Positions 45,213-53,169 of a stretch of 64,000 nucleotides of DNA are shown piece by piece. Each line of letters begins with the position of its first letter. Position 1 is the first letter of the stretch. Position numbers and translations under genes: made by a program. The DNA comes from Cyclobacterium jeungdonense (GTDB taxonomy: Bacteria; Bacteroidota; Bacteroidia; Cytophagales; Cyclobacteriaceae). The stretch covers positions 1 to 64,000 of the forward strand of contig NZ_WMCD01000014.1 of the NCBI RefSeq assembly GCF_010994275.1, read 5' to 3'. The notes below the pieces were generated by a model. It was not told the origin of the DNA, ran no database searches, and worked only from the letters and a program-made list of their open reading frames with translations.

Positions 45213-45791
45213 TTATCCCTTTTTCTTCCGTTGTTCAATCCTGGCTCGGGTCATTCGTTCTCTGAGCCCTCCGTTGTTGACAAAAGCAATTTCCAACTGC
45301 TTAATCTGTTGTTTTAAGAGATAGGTGGAGATTTTAATTAGTGTAATCATGGCATTCGCACAAATCTCCGGATCTTCATGCTCGATGGCTTTTTTAAATG
45401 TGTCGTAGGTTGGTGTTGGAGTGCTTTTATTTAGTTCGCGCATGCGGTAAACAAGGTGATGATTCTTTTCCCAAATCGGAAGCGCTCTGGTTCTCAAAAA
45501 ATCCTCATAGTCAATTTGAAGCTCTTCTAAACTTGCCCGGGCTACATTTGTGAGCTTAATTTCCATTTCTTTGGATGTAGCAGAAGCCATACTGCCTTCG
45601 GCAATGTTCTGCTTACCACTCCGTGCCGCTTGCACCATTTGACCTACTGTGCGGTCATACTTATGGAAGTACCGATTGGTAAAATAAACCGTGCCGTCAT
45701 AAATGATTTCTGCCTTCTGATAGCTAAACAGCTTACGATATCCTCCGTGTGGAGGGATAAAACCTTCCGGATTTTTATCTTCCTCGCTCAT
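45213..45791 (-). CDS. Four-helix-bundle suffix-domain protein
   Basis: The start at 45791 (MSEEDKNPEGFIPPHGGYRKL) gives 192 residues; an upstream in-frame ATG would add 21 residues of no likeness. The domain reads SYQKAEIIYDGTVYFTNRYF, GQMVQAARSGKQNIAEGSM, NVARASLEELQIDYEDFLRTR. This is the S23-type four-helix-bundle fold known from proteins encoded in 23S rRNA intervening sequences, with an extra suffix. Free-standing copies like this occur in many Bacteroidota (from recall); the biological role is unknown, perhaps RNA or protein binding linked to mobile DNA. It converges on the RHS operon. Confidence 0.8.
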   Translation of the reverse strand: MSEEDKNPEGFIPPHGGYRKLFSYQKAEIIYDGTVYFTNRYFHKYDRTVGQMVQAARSGKQNIAEGSMASATSKEMEIKLTNVARASLEELQIDYEDFLRTRALPIWEKNHHLVYRMRELNKSTPTPTYDTFKKAIEHEDPEICANAMITLIKISTYLLKQQIKQLEIAFVNNGGLRERMTRARIEQRKKKG

Positions 45792-45991
45792 CGGTAAAGC
45801 CGCTATTTTCCGCTTTTTCCAGTAACAAATCGCAGAGACCATCCCTTTAGTCACCTGGCTAACCGGATTCGTTGGGAAGTAAAAATAGCCAAATAAGGTT
45901 TTGGTAATTTTCGAAAAAAATATATATTTAGTATCGTTTTATCCACAAAGCCATTTTAAAAAATGGCCTCCACCCTTTACCTCCCAATAAA

Positions 45992-46714
45992 ATGAAAAAG
46001 CCCCTTTTCTCCGTTCCCTCGTTTAATATCTTTGTGCTGTGTTTTTTATTGATTGGTTGTAGTTTATTCGAAGGGCCGGAAGGCCCTCCCGGTGATCAAG
46101 GACCGCAAGGAGAACAGGGAATACCCGGAGAGGATGGAGCAACTGGTCCGCAGGGTCCGCAAGGCGAGCAGGGTCCGCAGGGAGTGCCTGGTGAAGATGG
46201 GAAAGATGGCGTGGATGGTAATGCCAATGTGTTGGTCAAAACCATTACGGTCACCGATCAGAATTATACGGACGATTACCTGTCGGCAAAGCATTCCAAC
46301 AATACCCTGTTCTTTTTTCCGGCGAAAATTGCCAAGATTGATGATCCCGATATTACGGAGGATATTGTTGCCAATGGCATGGTGCTGGCCTATATCCGGG
46401 TGCCTATTGGCCTTGCTTTTGAACCCAGCCAATGGACCAATCTACCCTATACCTACCGGCATCTGAACCAGATATACACCGGTAATTACTCCAGTGCCTA
46501 TAGTCTGAATACCTTTAGTCTGGCCTTTTATTTTACCAAAAATACGGAAGGCACCATGCCCAATATCCGGGACTGGACGGTACCGGATAATACCATTCGT
46601 TATGTCATTATCAGCGGCTCGGCCATGGCCCAAATGGCCAGTTCCCGGGTGGATTTCACCAACCTGGAGGCGTTGGAAGCTTATTTTGTCGCCGAAGGAC
46701 TGTTGGATAAGTGA
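45992..46714 (+). CDS. Collagen-like lipoprotein
   Basis: A 240-residue lipoprotein: signal peptide with lipobox L20-I-G-C23, then an unbroken collagen-like run in which every third residue from G28 to G76 is glycine (17 steps; [15 protein letters not shown] types). It ends with a 160-residue beta-rich domain ([45 protein letters not shown]). Collagen-like plus a C-terminal head is a common surface-fibre layout. It is likely trimeric and anchored on the outer membrane; ligand unknown. It is a single gene. The repeat region is prone to slippage, so length polymorphism is expected. Confidence 0.85.
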   Translation: MKKPLFSVPSFNIFVLCFLLIGCSLFEGPEGPPGDQGPQGEQGIPGEDGATGPQGPQGEQGPQGVPGEDGKDGVDGNANVLVKTITVTDQNYTDDYLSAKHSNNTLFFFPAKIAKIDDPDITEDIVANGMVLAYIRVPIGLAFEPSQWTNLPYTYRHLNQIYTGNYSSAYSLNTFSLAFYFTKNTEGTMPNIRDWTVPDNTIRYVIISGSAMAQMASSRVDFTNLEALEAYFVAEGLLDK

Positions 46715-47088
46715 TTATTTCTGAAAAACAAACCTTAAAAGACATGCAATCGACTGCCGGGTTGGTAGGTGGGCTGATCTGAGTTAAATGGGCGGTTGTG
46801 CAGAGCCGAATCGGTAGCTGACCGATCCGGATCATTGTCTGACCGGAGTCGAATCCACGTTAAAATTAGTAGCTGCATTTATTTTATTTATTATTTTAGT
46901 TGCTGGATTTGGGAACGAACCCAACCGATTCACCTCCAGCCTATGAAAAGGGACTATTTCCTGCTAAGCCGGGGGTTGCATTGGATAAATGAGTACCCGA
47001 TGAACAGGTAGCCTCAAAAAAGGATGTACTTTGTATGGTCAGATGACACCATTTTGCACCAAAGGGGAGGAGATAAATAGAAGTGGTT
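46715..47088. other. Intergenic, no gene recognised
   Basis: About 370 bp between the collagen-like gene and the convergent DUF421 gene. No ORF with coding character, tRNA or strong terminator was seen. Short GGATC-type palindromes around 46820-46850 are unremarkable. Confidence 0.4.
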
Positions 47089-47610
47089 TTAGGTGGTTAC
47101 CTTTACGTCTTCATAGGTGGATTTTTTAGCGCCAATTGCCTTTTCGATGATGGTGATATCACCGGTAGTTTCTAAAATGATCATATCAACTTCATCCAGG
47201 CTGGCCATGCCTTCCTGCCGGCCTTTGCTATAGATCTCCTCTACCGTGATTCGCTCCTTTTTCATCGCCCGATATAAAAATTCGCCCTTATAAAAAAGTA
47301 AGGAAGGGCTACTGGTAATTAATTTTTTAATGGTTTTTTTCCGGACAGACAGCCAGGTTAATAAAAACTGAAAGCTGATAAATAGCAGAATAGCCGTCAC
47401 CCCATCGGCAAGGGGGACATTTTTATTCAACGCTATAGTTGCCAGGCAGGAGCCCAAAGCAATGGTAACGATAAAATCAAAGGCATTCATTTTAGATAAG
47501 GTTCGTTTACCCGAAATCCGTAAGATTAGCACCATAGCGGCGTATCCCAATGTCGTTAGGCAGATCGTCCGGATCAGGCTCGCCCAGTTATCAAACCAAA
47601 TAGTTTCCAT
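47089..47610 (-). CDS. DUF421 (YetF-like) membrane protein
   Basis: A 173-residue protein with three N-terminal transmembrane helices (about 12-32, 44-62 and 66-86) and a small cytosolic alpha/beta domain. Family landmarks: RISGKRTLSKMNAFDFIVTIALGSCLATIAL, then LLFYKGEFLYRAMKKERITVEEI and EVDMIILETTGDITII. DUF421/YetF proteins are widespread, implicated in spore/envelope functions in Bacillus, with no defined activity here. It lies nine bases after the DUF305 gene in a probable two-gene operon. Confidence 0.9.
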   Translation of the reverse strand: METIWFDNWASLIRTICLTTLGYAAMVLILRISGKRTLSKMNAFDFIVTIALGSCLATIALNKNVPLADGVTAILLFISFQFLLTWLSVRKKTIKKLITSSPSLLFYKGEFLYRAMKKERITVEEIYSKGRQEGMASLDEVDMIILETTGDITIIEKAIGAKKSTYEDVKVTT

Positions 47611-47619
47611 GCTTTTCTT

Positions 47620-48075
47620 TTAGTTATTTTCCAATCGTTTGATCATCGCTTTCATCTCGGCTATTTCTCTTTCCTGGGCTTTGATGATTTCATCTGCTAG
47701 TTTTTTTACCTCCGGGTCTTGCAGGTCTGCGCGTTTACTGGTCAGGATGGCAATGGAATGATGCGGTATCATCGCACGCATCCATTTCACGTCCGCAATG
47801 GGGATCTGCTGCCTTACCAAAAAGGTGGCACTTGCCATCAGCAAAATACTACAAAGGATAACGGCCCCGTTTTTTTTCTGGTTGGTGTACATTTTCCGCA
47901 TAAACAAAAACATGATGATCGCCATGCCGCCGATACCGATCAGGGTCATGTACATTCTGGTCCAGCTAAAAAAGACATGACTTAGCTCATAGGTATTGAA
48001 ATACATGGTGATGTACATGGAAATGGCCGAACAGGCAAGCATCAAAATAAAGGTGGTGTACGGTGCATTTTTCAT
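47620..48075 (-). CDS. DUF305 protein with three membrane helices
   Basis: A 151-residue protein: three N-terminal transmembrane helices (about 7-26, 39-59 and 73-91) and a C-terminal DUF305 helical domain. The DUF305 motif is intact: WMRAMIPHHSIAILTSKRAD, then VKKLADEIIKAQEREIAEMKAMI. The M-x-x-H-H and M-K motifs suggest a copper- or metal-binding four-helix bundle, and DUF305 proteins are often found near copper-resistance genes. Unusually, the domain is joined to a membrane anchor. It is followed nine bases later by the DUF421 gene, and 85 bp separate it from the preceding SDR-like gene. Confidence 0.85.
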   Translation of the reverse strand: MKNAPYTTFILMLACSAISMYITMYFNTYELSHVFFSWTRMYMTLIGIGGMAIIMFLFMRKMYTNQKKNGAVILCSILLMASATFLVRQQIPIADVKWMRAMIPHHSIAILTSKRADLQDPEVKKLADEIIKAQEREIAEMKAMIKRLENN

Positions 48076-48160
48076 AGTGAGTTATTTTAAGTTATTCAAA
48101 GGGTTCAGTTGTAGTCACAGGATTTTCGGGACCTGTTTTATGGCAGAGGAAAAAGCCTTT

Positions 48161-48883
48161 TCAGGATTGGTTATACAGTACGGGCATTTGCCCTTTCCAT
48201 TGCTCCCAGAGTTCATTTTCTACCAAAAGCCGCGCCATAAAATTACCCACATTGATTCTGCTGGTTTTCCCCGGGTTGAAAAGAGCACTTCGGGTAGGGG
48301 AGGGAAAAGCCTGGTATGCCGTGACTTCGCTGTGGTCTACCAACGAATCCGGCCGTACCACCACCCATTCAATTTGGGGATCTCCTGCACCGATTTCCGC
48401 GCGTAAATACTCCGCCGCCTGTTCGTTGTCGGTATGCGGCGGCAGCAGGTGGCGGATCAATCCGATCAAAAGCTTTTCTCCGGCAGAAAGCGATTCCCGT
48501 AGATTGGCGTTGCGGCTGCCGGCGGTATTCATCAAAACGAAACGCATTGGATGCTCCGGAGGTAGGATACGGACAGCGGCGCAGAGGGATCGCAGGGCCT
48601 CGGTTACCAGTTTTCGGGGCTTGCCATAGACACCTTTTAGGGTCAGATTGTGGCCCAGACAGGAGGCGATTCCCTGACATCCTTGCAGATAGGGAGCCAG
48701 GACCTGCGGGCTCATTTCAGAAATGGAACCGTGGATAAGGGTAAGTTGAGGGTTTGTTTCCCAGGAATCGGGCAAGGTAGCCGTTTCCCGTACCAGCGCC
48801 CGGACCTGATGGCCCATGGAAAGGAGTTGGTCTACGAGCAATTTTCCAGTGGCTCCACTGGCACCTGCTATAAATACGGTCAT
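48161..48883 (-). CDS. NAD(P)-binding atypical SDR
   Basis: A 240-residue Rossmann protein of the NmrA/atypical SDR type. It begins MTVFIAGASGATGKLLVDQL (dinucleotide-binding GASGATG at 7-13), then VRALVRET. Later segments are GIASCLGHNLTLKGVYGKP, MRFVLMNTAGSRN and EWVVVRPDSLVD. A catalytic tyrosine/lysine pair is not clearly present (VxMNTAGS, then weak), as is common for this subfamily that may bind rather than reduce. Substrate unknown. It may be transcribed with DUF305/DUF421 downstream. Confidence 0.8.
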   Translation of the reverse strand: MTVFIAGASGATGKLLVDQLLSMGHQVRALVRETATLPDSWETNPQLTLIHGSISEMSPQVLAPYLQGCQGIASCLGHNLTLKGVYGKPRKLVTEALRSLCAAVRILPPEHPMRFVLMNTAGSRNANLRESLSAGEKLLIGLIRHLLPPHTDNEQAAEYLRAEIGAGDPQIEWVVVRPDSLVDHSEVTAYQAFPSPTRSALFNPGKTSRINVGNFMARLLVENELWEQWKGQMPVLYNQS

Positions 48884-49037
48884 AGGGTTTGGGTTTAGGA
48901 TACCGAATGGCTGTGAGTACTGCTCTGGAGTAGTACTTTTGGGTATTCAGTCAAACGATGCAAGTGAAATATCAAAAAAGTTTCCGTAAATACCTAATAG
49001 ACAACTCATGGGGGGATGGAAGTCCTGCTGAGGTGGT

Positions 49038-49568
49038 GCTGTGCGAAATTTGCAATGTCGGACCACAGATAATGCAGGATTTGTAATCCTGGTTTCGTAC
49101 ACGTTTCTGGGGATTACAAATCCCCTTTATCTGTCCACGGAATTACAAATTCCGCGGAGCGGTACGGGGATGTGCTGTGCGAAATTTGCAATGTCGGACC
49201 ACAGATAATGCAGGATTTGTAATCCTGGTTTCGTACACGTTTCTGGGGATTACAAATCCCCTTTATCTGTCCACGGAATTACAAATTCCGCGGAGCGGTA
49301 CGGGGATGCGCTGTTCGATATTTGCAATGTCGACCTCAGATAATGCAGGATTTGTAATCCTGGTTTCGTACACGTTTCCGGGGATTAAAAATCCCCTTTA
49401 TCTGTACCACGGAATTACAAATTCCGCGGAGCGGTAGGAGGTCGTGCTGTTCGACATTTGCAATGTCGAACCCAGATAAATCAGGATTTGCAATCCTGTT
49501 TCCGAGCTCGTTCCGGGGATTAAAAATCCCCTTTATCTGTGCCGCAGGACTGCAAGATTCTGCATTGA
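49038..49568. repeat. Hairpin-rich tandem array, exact 136-bp period, 3.9 copies
   Basis: Units start with GCTGT at 49038, 49174, 49310 and 49446, so the period is exactly 136 bp each time. Each unit carries short hairpins of 7-bp arms and 3-base loop: CAGGATT-TGT-AATCCTG, GGGGATT-ACA-AATCCCC, CGGAATT-ACA-AATTCCG, and in some units CGACATT-TGC-AATGTCG. ACAGATAA and TTATCTGT bracket the middle two. A second array lies at 51302. Confidence 0.9.
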
Positions 49569-49825
49569 GGATTGGCCTGATAAAAAGGGCGCTAACGTAT
49601 TGGTTTTCGACAAAGGAAATAGTTACATTTATCTGGGCCAATTTAGGGACATCCCCACATGGCCATTCAATAGGAGTGAATTGCCATTGCTTCAAAAGTC
49701 ACCCTATCAAGCTTTTACCCGGTAATCCTTTACTGGAAGGTAAAAAAGGTTTTGATACCGAATTTATCAATAACAGAAATCCGAACCTACTTGGGAGGAT
49801 GATAATAGTCAAGAAAAAACGTATA

Positions 49826-51127
49826 ATGAGAATTAAACTATTATTTGTATTTGCCTTTGTACTTAGTGCAACTTTCACAAGTAATTCAAAGGCCCAAAAG
49901 GGTCCTGACCTGGTGGCAGGTATCCCCGTAAATTATGATGAAGAGAAAGTAGGTACGTATACCCTGCCCGACCCATTGACCAAATCCAATGGCGAAAAAG
50001 TGTCGAATAGTGAAGACTGGACAAAAAACAGGCGGCCTGAAATAGTTAGGATTTTTGAGCAGGAACAGTTCGGTTCTGTTCCGGGTAAACCATCGGAGAT
50101 GCGTTTTGATGTGTTTGATAAAGGGACGCCTGCCTTTAGTGGCAAAGCCATCAGAAAGCAAGTGCGGATATACTTTACAAAAGACACTGTCAGTGACCAC
50201 AATATGGACATGGTGATTTATCTTCCCGCTAAGGCAACAGCGCCTTCACCGCTGTTGCTGGCCCTTTCATTCTCTCCAAATTCCCTTGTCATTGATGATC
50301 CGGGCATTCGTCCTGGTACAGTGTGGAAAGATGGGGAAAAGGTTCCTGCAACGCGGACAGCATTTGGCAAGGTAGACGTGGAGCGGTATATCGCCAATGG
50401 AATAGGGTACGCCAGTATATATTATGGGGATATTGAACCTGACGCAAAGGACGGGATCAGGTATGGTATACGGAGTGTATATTTAAAACCCGGGAACACC
50501 CAGGTTGACCTCCATGAGTGGGGGGCGGTATCGGCCTGGTCCTGGGGGCTAAGCCGGGCCATGGATTATTTAGAAACGGACCCTTCTATCAACGCCGGTA
50601 AAGTGGCGATCCAGGGCGCATCGAGACTGGGAAAGACTGTTTTATGGACAGGGGCTCGCGATCCGAGGTTTGCCATGGTCATCGCAAGTATTTCAGGGGA
50701 GAGCGGAGCGGCATTGAGCAGGCGGAATTTTGGGGAAACTGTCGGGCACATGACCGATACGTCCCGCTATTTCTATCAGTTTGCACCACGTTATCACCAG
50801 TATTCGGATAAGGTGAACCAAATGCCCATGGACAGTCACATGCTCATTGCCCTGTTGGCACCGCGTCCCCTTTTGCTCCAAACCGGGAGTACCGACTACT
50901 GGTCGGATCCCAAAGGGGAATACCTTGCGGCCCAAGCGGCTCAACCTGTCTACGAACTTTTTGGGCTGAAGGGGGTGGGCACAGGGCCTTTCCCGGATCC
51001 AGGAGACGATTCCATGCTCAACACCTTGGGCTATTATATGCATGAGGGAGGCCATAGGGTATTGCCTGAAGACCATGAGGTTTTTATTCGATATATAAAA
51101 AAACATTTTGACCTGGACACAAAATAG
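49826..51127 (+). CDS. CE15-like glucuronoyl esterase, secreted
   Basis: ATG at 49826 (MRIKLLFVFAFVLSATFTSN) gives a 433-residue secreted enzyme; an upstream ATG at 49463 lies within repeat DNA and is rejected. The alpha/beta-hydrolase core matches carbohydrate esterase family 15: nucleophile S266 in GASRLGKTVLWTGARD, ISGESGAALSRRNFGE, and LLQTGSTDYWSDPKGEY, with a C-terminal histidine H406 or H410 in MHEGGHRVLP. CE15 enzymes cleave esters of 4-O-methyl-glucuronic acid, removing lignin or alcohol from glucuronoxylan; relatives in marine bacteria act on other uronates. It is flanked on both sides by 136-bp repeat arrays, suggesting a cassette. Confidence 0.85.
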   Translation: MRIKLLFVFAFVLSATFTSNSKAQKGPDLVAGIPVNYDEEKVGTYTLPDPLTKSNGEKVSNSEDWTKNRRPEIVRIFEQEQFGSVPGKPSEMRFDVFDKGTPAFSGKAIRKQVRIYFTKDTVSDHNMDMVIYLPAKATAPSPLLLALSFSPNSLVIDDPGIRPGTVWKDGEKVPATRTAFGKVDVERYIANGIGYASIYYGDIEPDAKDGIRYGIRSVYLKPGNTQVDLHEWGAVSAWSWGLSRAMDYLETDPSINAGKVAIQGASRLGKTVLWTGARDPRFAMVIASISGESGAALSRRNFGETVGHMTDTSRYFYQFAPRYHQYSDKVNQMPMDSHMLIALLAPRPLLLQTGSTDYWSDPKGEYLAAQAAQPVYELFGLKGVGTGPFPDPGDDSMLNTLGYYMHEGGHRVLPEDHEVFIRYIKKHFDLDTK

Positions 51128-51301
51128 CATTACGGATCCATCTGCTATCGTGGAGGTGAAAAAATACCTAAAGAAAAGTTATAAATAGGTTGGTAACACA
51201 CCAATAATTTAATTGTCTGCTTAGCCAACATCTTTCATTTTTAAAGGGAATTTATTTACCATTCCTGCCCGGAAAAAAAACAAAAAAGCCTGACTTATGA
51301 A

Positions 51302-51525
51302 GCTGTGCGACATTTGTAATGTCGAACCTCAGATAATGCAGGATTTGCAATCCTGGTTTCGTGTCCGTACCGGGGATTACAAATCCCTTTTATCTGTACC
51401 ACGGAATTACAAATTCCGCAGAGCGGTACGGGGATGTGCTGTTCGATATTTGCAATGTCGAACCTCAGATAGTGCAGGATTTGTAATCCTGCTTACGTGC
51501 CCGTTCTGGTGACTACAGGTCTCTT
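51302..51525. repeat. Hairpin-rich array, second site, 1.6 copies
   Basis: Units start at 51302 and 51438 (again 136 bp apart) with the same hairpins as the array at 49038; the second unit is cut short after the third hairpin. It is in the same orientation as the first array, on the other side of the CE15 gene. Confidence 0.9.
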
Positions 51526-51789
51526 TGAGTAGTGAATGGTGTTGATCCTGACCTGTCACCACTGAAAATTACCAACCAAAGGAATAATGATCATTTGAAG
51601 GATTTAGTTAAATTAGCAGGCAAAGCATCGGAAGCGGATTGCATTTGCTATGAGAATGGGGTGAAAGAGACCTGTCAAAAGCACCAATTGGTTTTGGTGG
51701 CTTTTCTTACCTTCAGACCAGCAGAGATTAACTCAAATTGAAAATCATAGTGGGAAATAGGGGAAGAGTATATTATTCCATCTGACTCT

Positions 51790-52138
51790 TTAGGGAATTG
51801 ATTTAAATTTTTCGATTGATACTATCTTAATTACGGGTACAGACATCAGGAAAACAGGCACATCATTTGGAGCAGGTTGAAAGATGTCTTCCTGGTCATT
51901 CTGGAGCTGAAATTCGATGTTTACCGGTATGGGTTCCTGAGATACCACCTTAAATTCCTCTGGCAGGTTTTCAGGATAATAGAGATCGTCGTTGAATTTG
52001 ATGAGAAACTGATAAAATCCCCTGATGTAATGGCGAATAATAGTAAATCTCCTGAATAAAAAAAGGTCCTAAGGTTATTCGGGGCATATTCCATGCTGTC
52101 GTTGACCAGGATGGGATCCAGTGCTAATCTAGCGTAAA
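51790..52138 (-). pseudogene. Frameshifted C-terminal gene fragment, unknown family
   Basis: On the minus strand, LALDPILVNDSMEYAPNNLR reads in one frame up to a run of seven T near 52061-52067. The open frame then shifts to FLFRRFTIIRHYIRGFYQFL and continues with FNDDLYYPENLPEEFKV to a stop at 51790. Together this makes about 115 residues without a start codon, so it is the 3' end of a decayed gene. The fragment is unrecognised. No other feature in 51526-52283 is supported. Confidence 0.4.
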
Positions 52139-52283
52139 AGGATTACGATAGGAAAGAGAAGAAGGAGTCTGCTTAGTGCTATTCAACTACTTTTTCTGTA
52201 AAAAGTGGCACCACTCCTTGGTAAGCATGCATACGAGCAATTAAGGGCATAAATAGCCACCAAGTAAAACCTTAAAATAAAAA

Positions 52284-52315
52284 TCCCCTTGTAAATCAAT
52301 TAGTTACAAGGGGAA
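52284..52315 (-). terminator. ssrA terminator
   Basis: TTACAAGGGG (52304-52313) and CCCCTTGTAA (52285-52294) form a 10-bp stem with a nine-base loop, followed on the minus strand by a T-rich tract (ATTTTTATTTT). It lies 15 bp past the 3' end of the tmRNA. Confidence 0.85.
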
Positions 52316-52329
52316 ATTACTTACTGTTG

Positions 52330-52731
52330 TGGAGCTGGCGGGAGTCGAACCCGCGTCCAGATAGGGAAACACCGTACCGTCTACATGCTTAGTCACCTGT
52401 TGGATTGTCGGCCGAAAGCTGCTGGGTGACACACCTACTTCCGGCTTAGCCACTTGTCTTAGCCCTGCTTAGTAGCCTCACAGGGAGCAGCACCGTCAAG
52501 TCGACACCCCAACTCTACCCGGACAGCGCAACGGGTAGTGGGATGTGGCCGGGGAGCATCTATCGAAGCTCAACCCTTTAAGCAGTATCTATTCCCCGAA
52601 GGGTAAGATTACGCAGCCATGGCGTAATTAGATTCGCCAAGTATGGTTCGTATGAATCGTTCAAGGCCGTACATACTCCAGCCTGCATGCGAGCCCAGCC
52701 TTTACACCTACTGTCAAAACCGGTCAGCCCC
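52330..52731 (-). ncRNA. ssrA: tmRNA (ssrA)
   Basis: 402 nt on the minus strand. The 5' end is GGGGCTGACCGGTTTTGACAG. The tRNA-like T arm is GCGGGTTCGACTCCCGC, followed by the acceptor end CAGCTCCA with encoded CCA. The tag frame runs from GGC at 52638 down to the TAA at 52609 and encodes GESNYAMAA (plus the preceding alanine from the charged RNA). It rescues stalled ribosomes with SmpB and marks nascent chains for degradation. The Ala-Ala end is recognised by ClpXP-type proteases. The tag matches those of other Cytophagales. A terminator follows at 52315-52284. Confidence 0.97.
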
Positions 52732-52747
52732 ATTTGAAATGAATAGA

Positions 52748-52755
52748 CAAAGCTA
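52748..52755 (-). promoter_or_regulatory. Likely ssrA promoter -7 box
   Basis: On the minus strand TAGCTTTG matches TAnnTTTG about 17 bases before the mature 5' end. The upstream element is less clear (TTGG about 15 bases before). The precursor is presumably trimmed by RNase P. Confidence 0.5.
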
Positions 52756-52955
52756 ACACAAATTTGGTTCCAATACGTAAATTTTTATCACCAGCTTTTT
52801 TTGGTAGCAAGCGTTTCAGTCTGGCATAAAAAATCTCCTCCCTGGCAGACATGCTCCATCGAGCACATTAGGCTTCTCCATACCGGTAAATCCACATAAC
52901 CCCAGTTCCTTTTAACAAGCATTTTCTAACAATGGTGAAACGTTTAAAAATAAAT

Positions 52956-53042
52956 AAAGCGGGCGGGTCGACAAAAAACCGGGGGCGCGGGAGGCTGTGG
53001 GAGGGAGGATTTTTTTGTCTTGATCTTTTGGTACTTTTGGAT
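52956..53042. repeat. Dispersed G-rich repeat, copy 2
   Basis: Starts AAAGCGGGCGGGTCGACAAA, then CCGGGGGCGCGGGAGG, GGGAGGGAGGATTTTTTTG and CTTGATCTTTTGGT. It is related to the copy at 3596-3680 with indels. It lies in the 380-bp gap between ssrA and the lipoprotein gene, which holds nothing else apart from the terminator at 53112. Confidence 0.7.
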
Positions 53043-53111
53043 CAAGTGTAAGGTTACAAATACCCTCCAGGCCTTACCTAATTGGATGCTCAGCCCCAGG
53101 CTGCGGGGACT

Positions 53112-53145
53112 AAAAAAAAGGCCACGGAATCGCTCCCATGACCTT
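53112..53145 (-). terminator. Terminator of the duplicated-domain lipoprotein gene
   Basis: On the minus strand AAGGTCATGG, an eight-base loop and CCGTGGCCTT (with two G-U pairs) are followed by eight T. It sits about 25 bp past the stop at 53170. Confidence 0.85.
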
Positions 53146-53169
53146 CTGACCAACATTTATTAAAAAAAA

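Noticed and set aside
46790-46870. tRNA-like TCGAATCC segment
   Set aside because: No cloverleaf with a matching acceptor and anticodon arm could be drawn.
49038-49568. CRISPR array at the 136-bp repeats
   Set aside because: Units are contiguous and similar along their whole length, with no unique spacers and no cas genes.
49463-49825. Upstream extension of the CE15 frame (ATG at 49463)
   Set aside because: The first 121 codons translate repeat DNA and non-conserved sequence; a signal peptide begins at 49826.
51532-51741. 69-codon plus-strand frame after the second hairpin array
   Set aside because: No recognisable motif or ribosome-binding context; could be a real small gene, but the evidence is insufficient.
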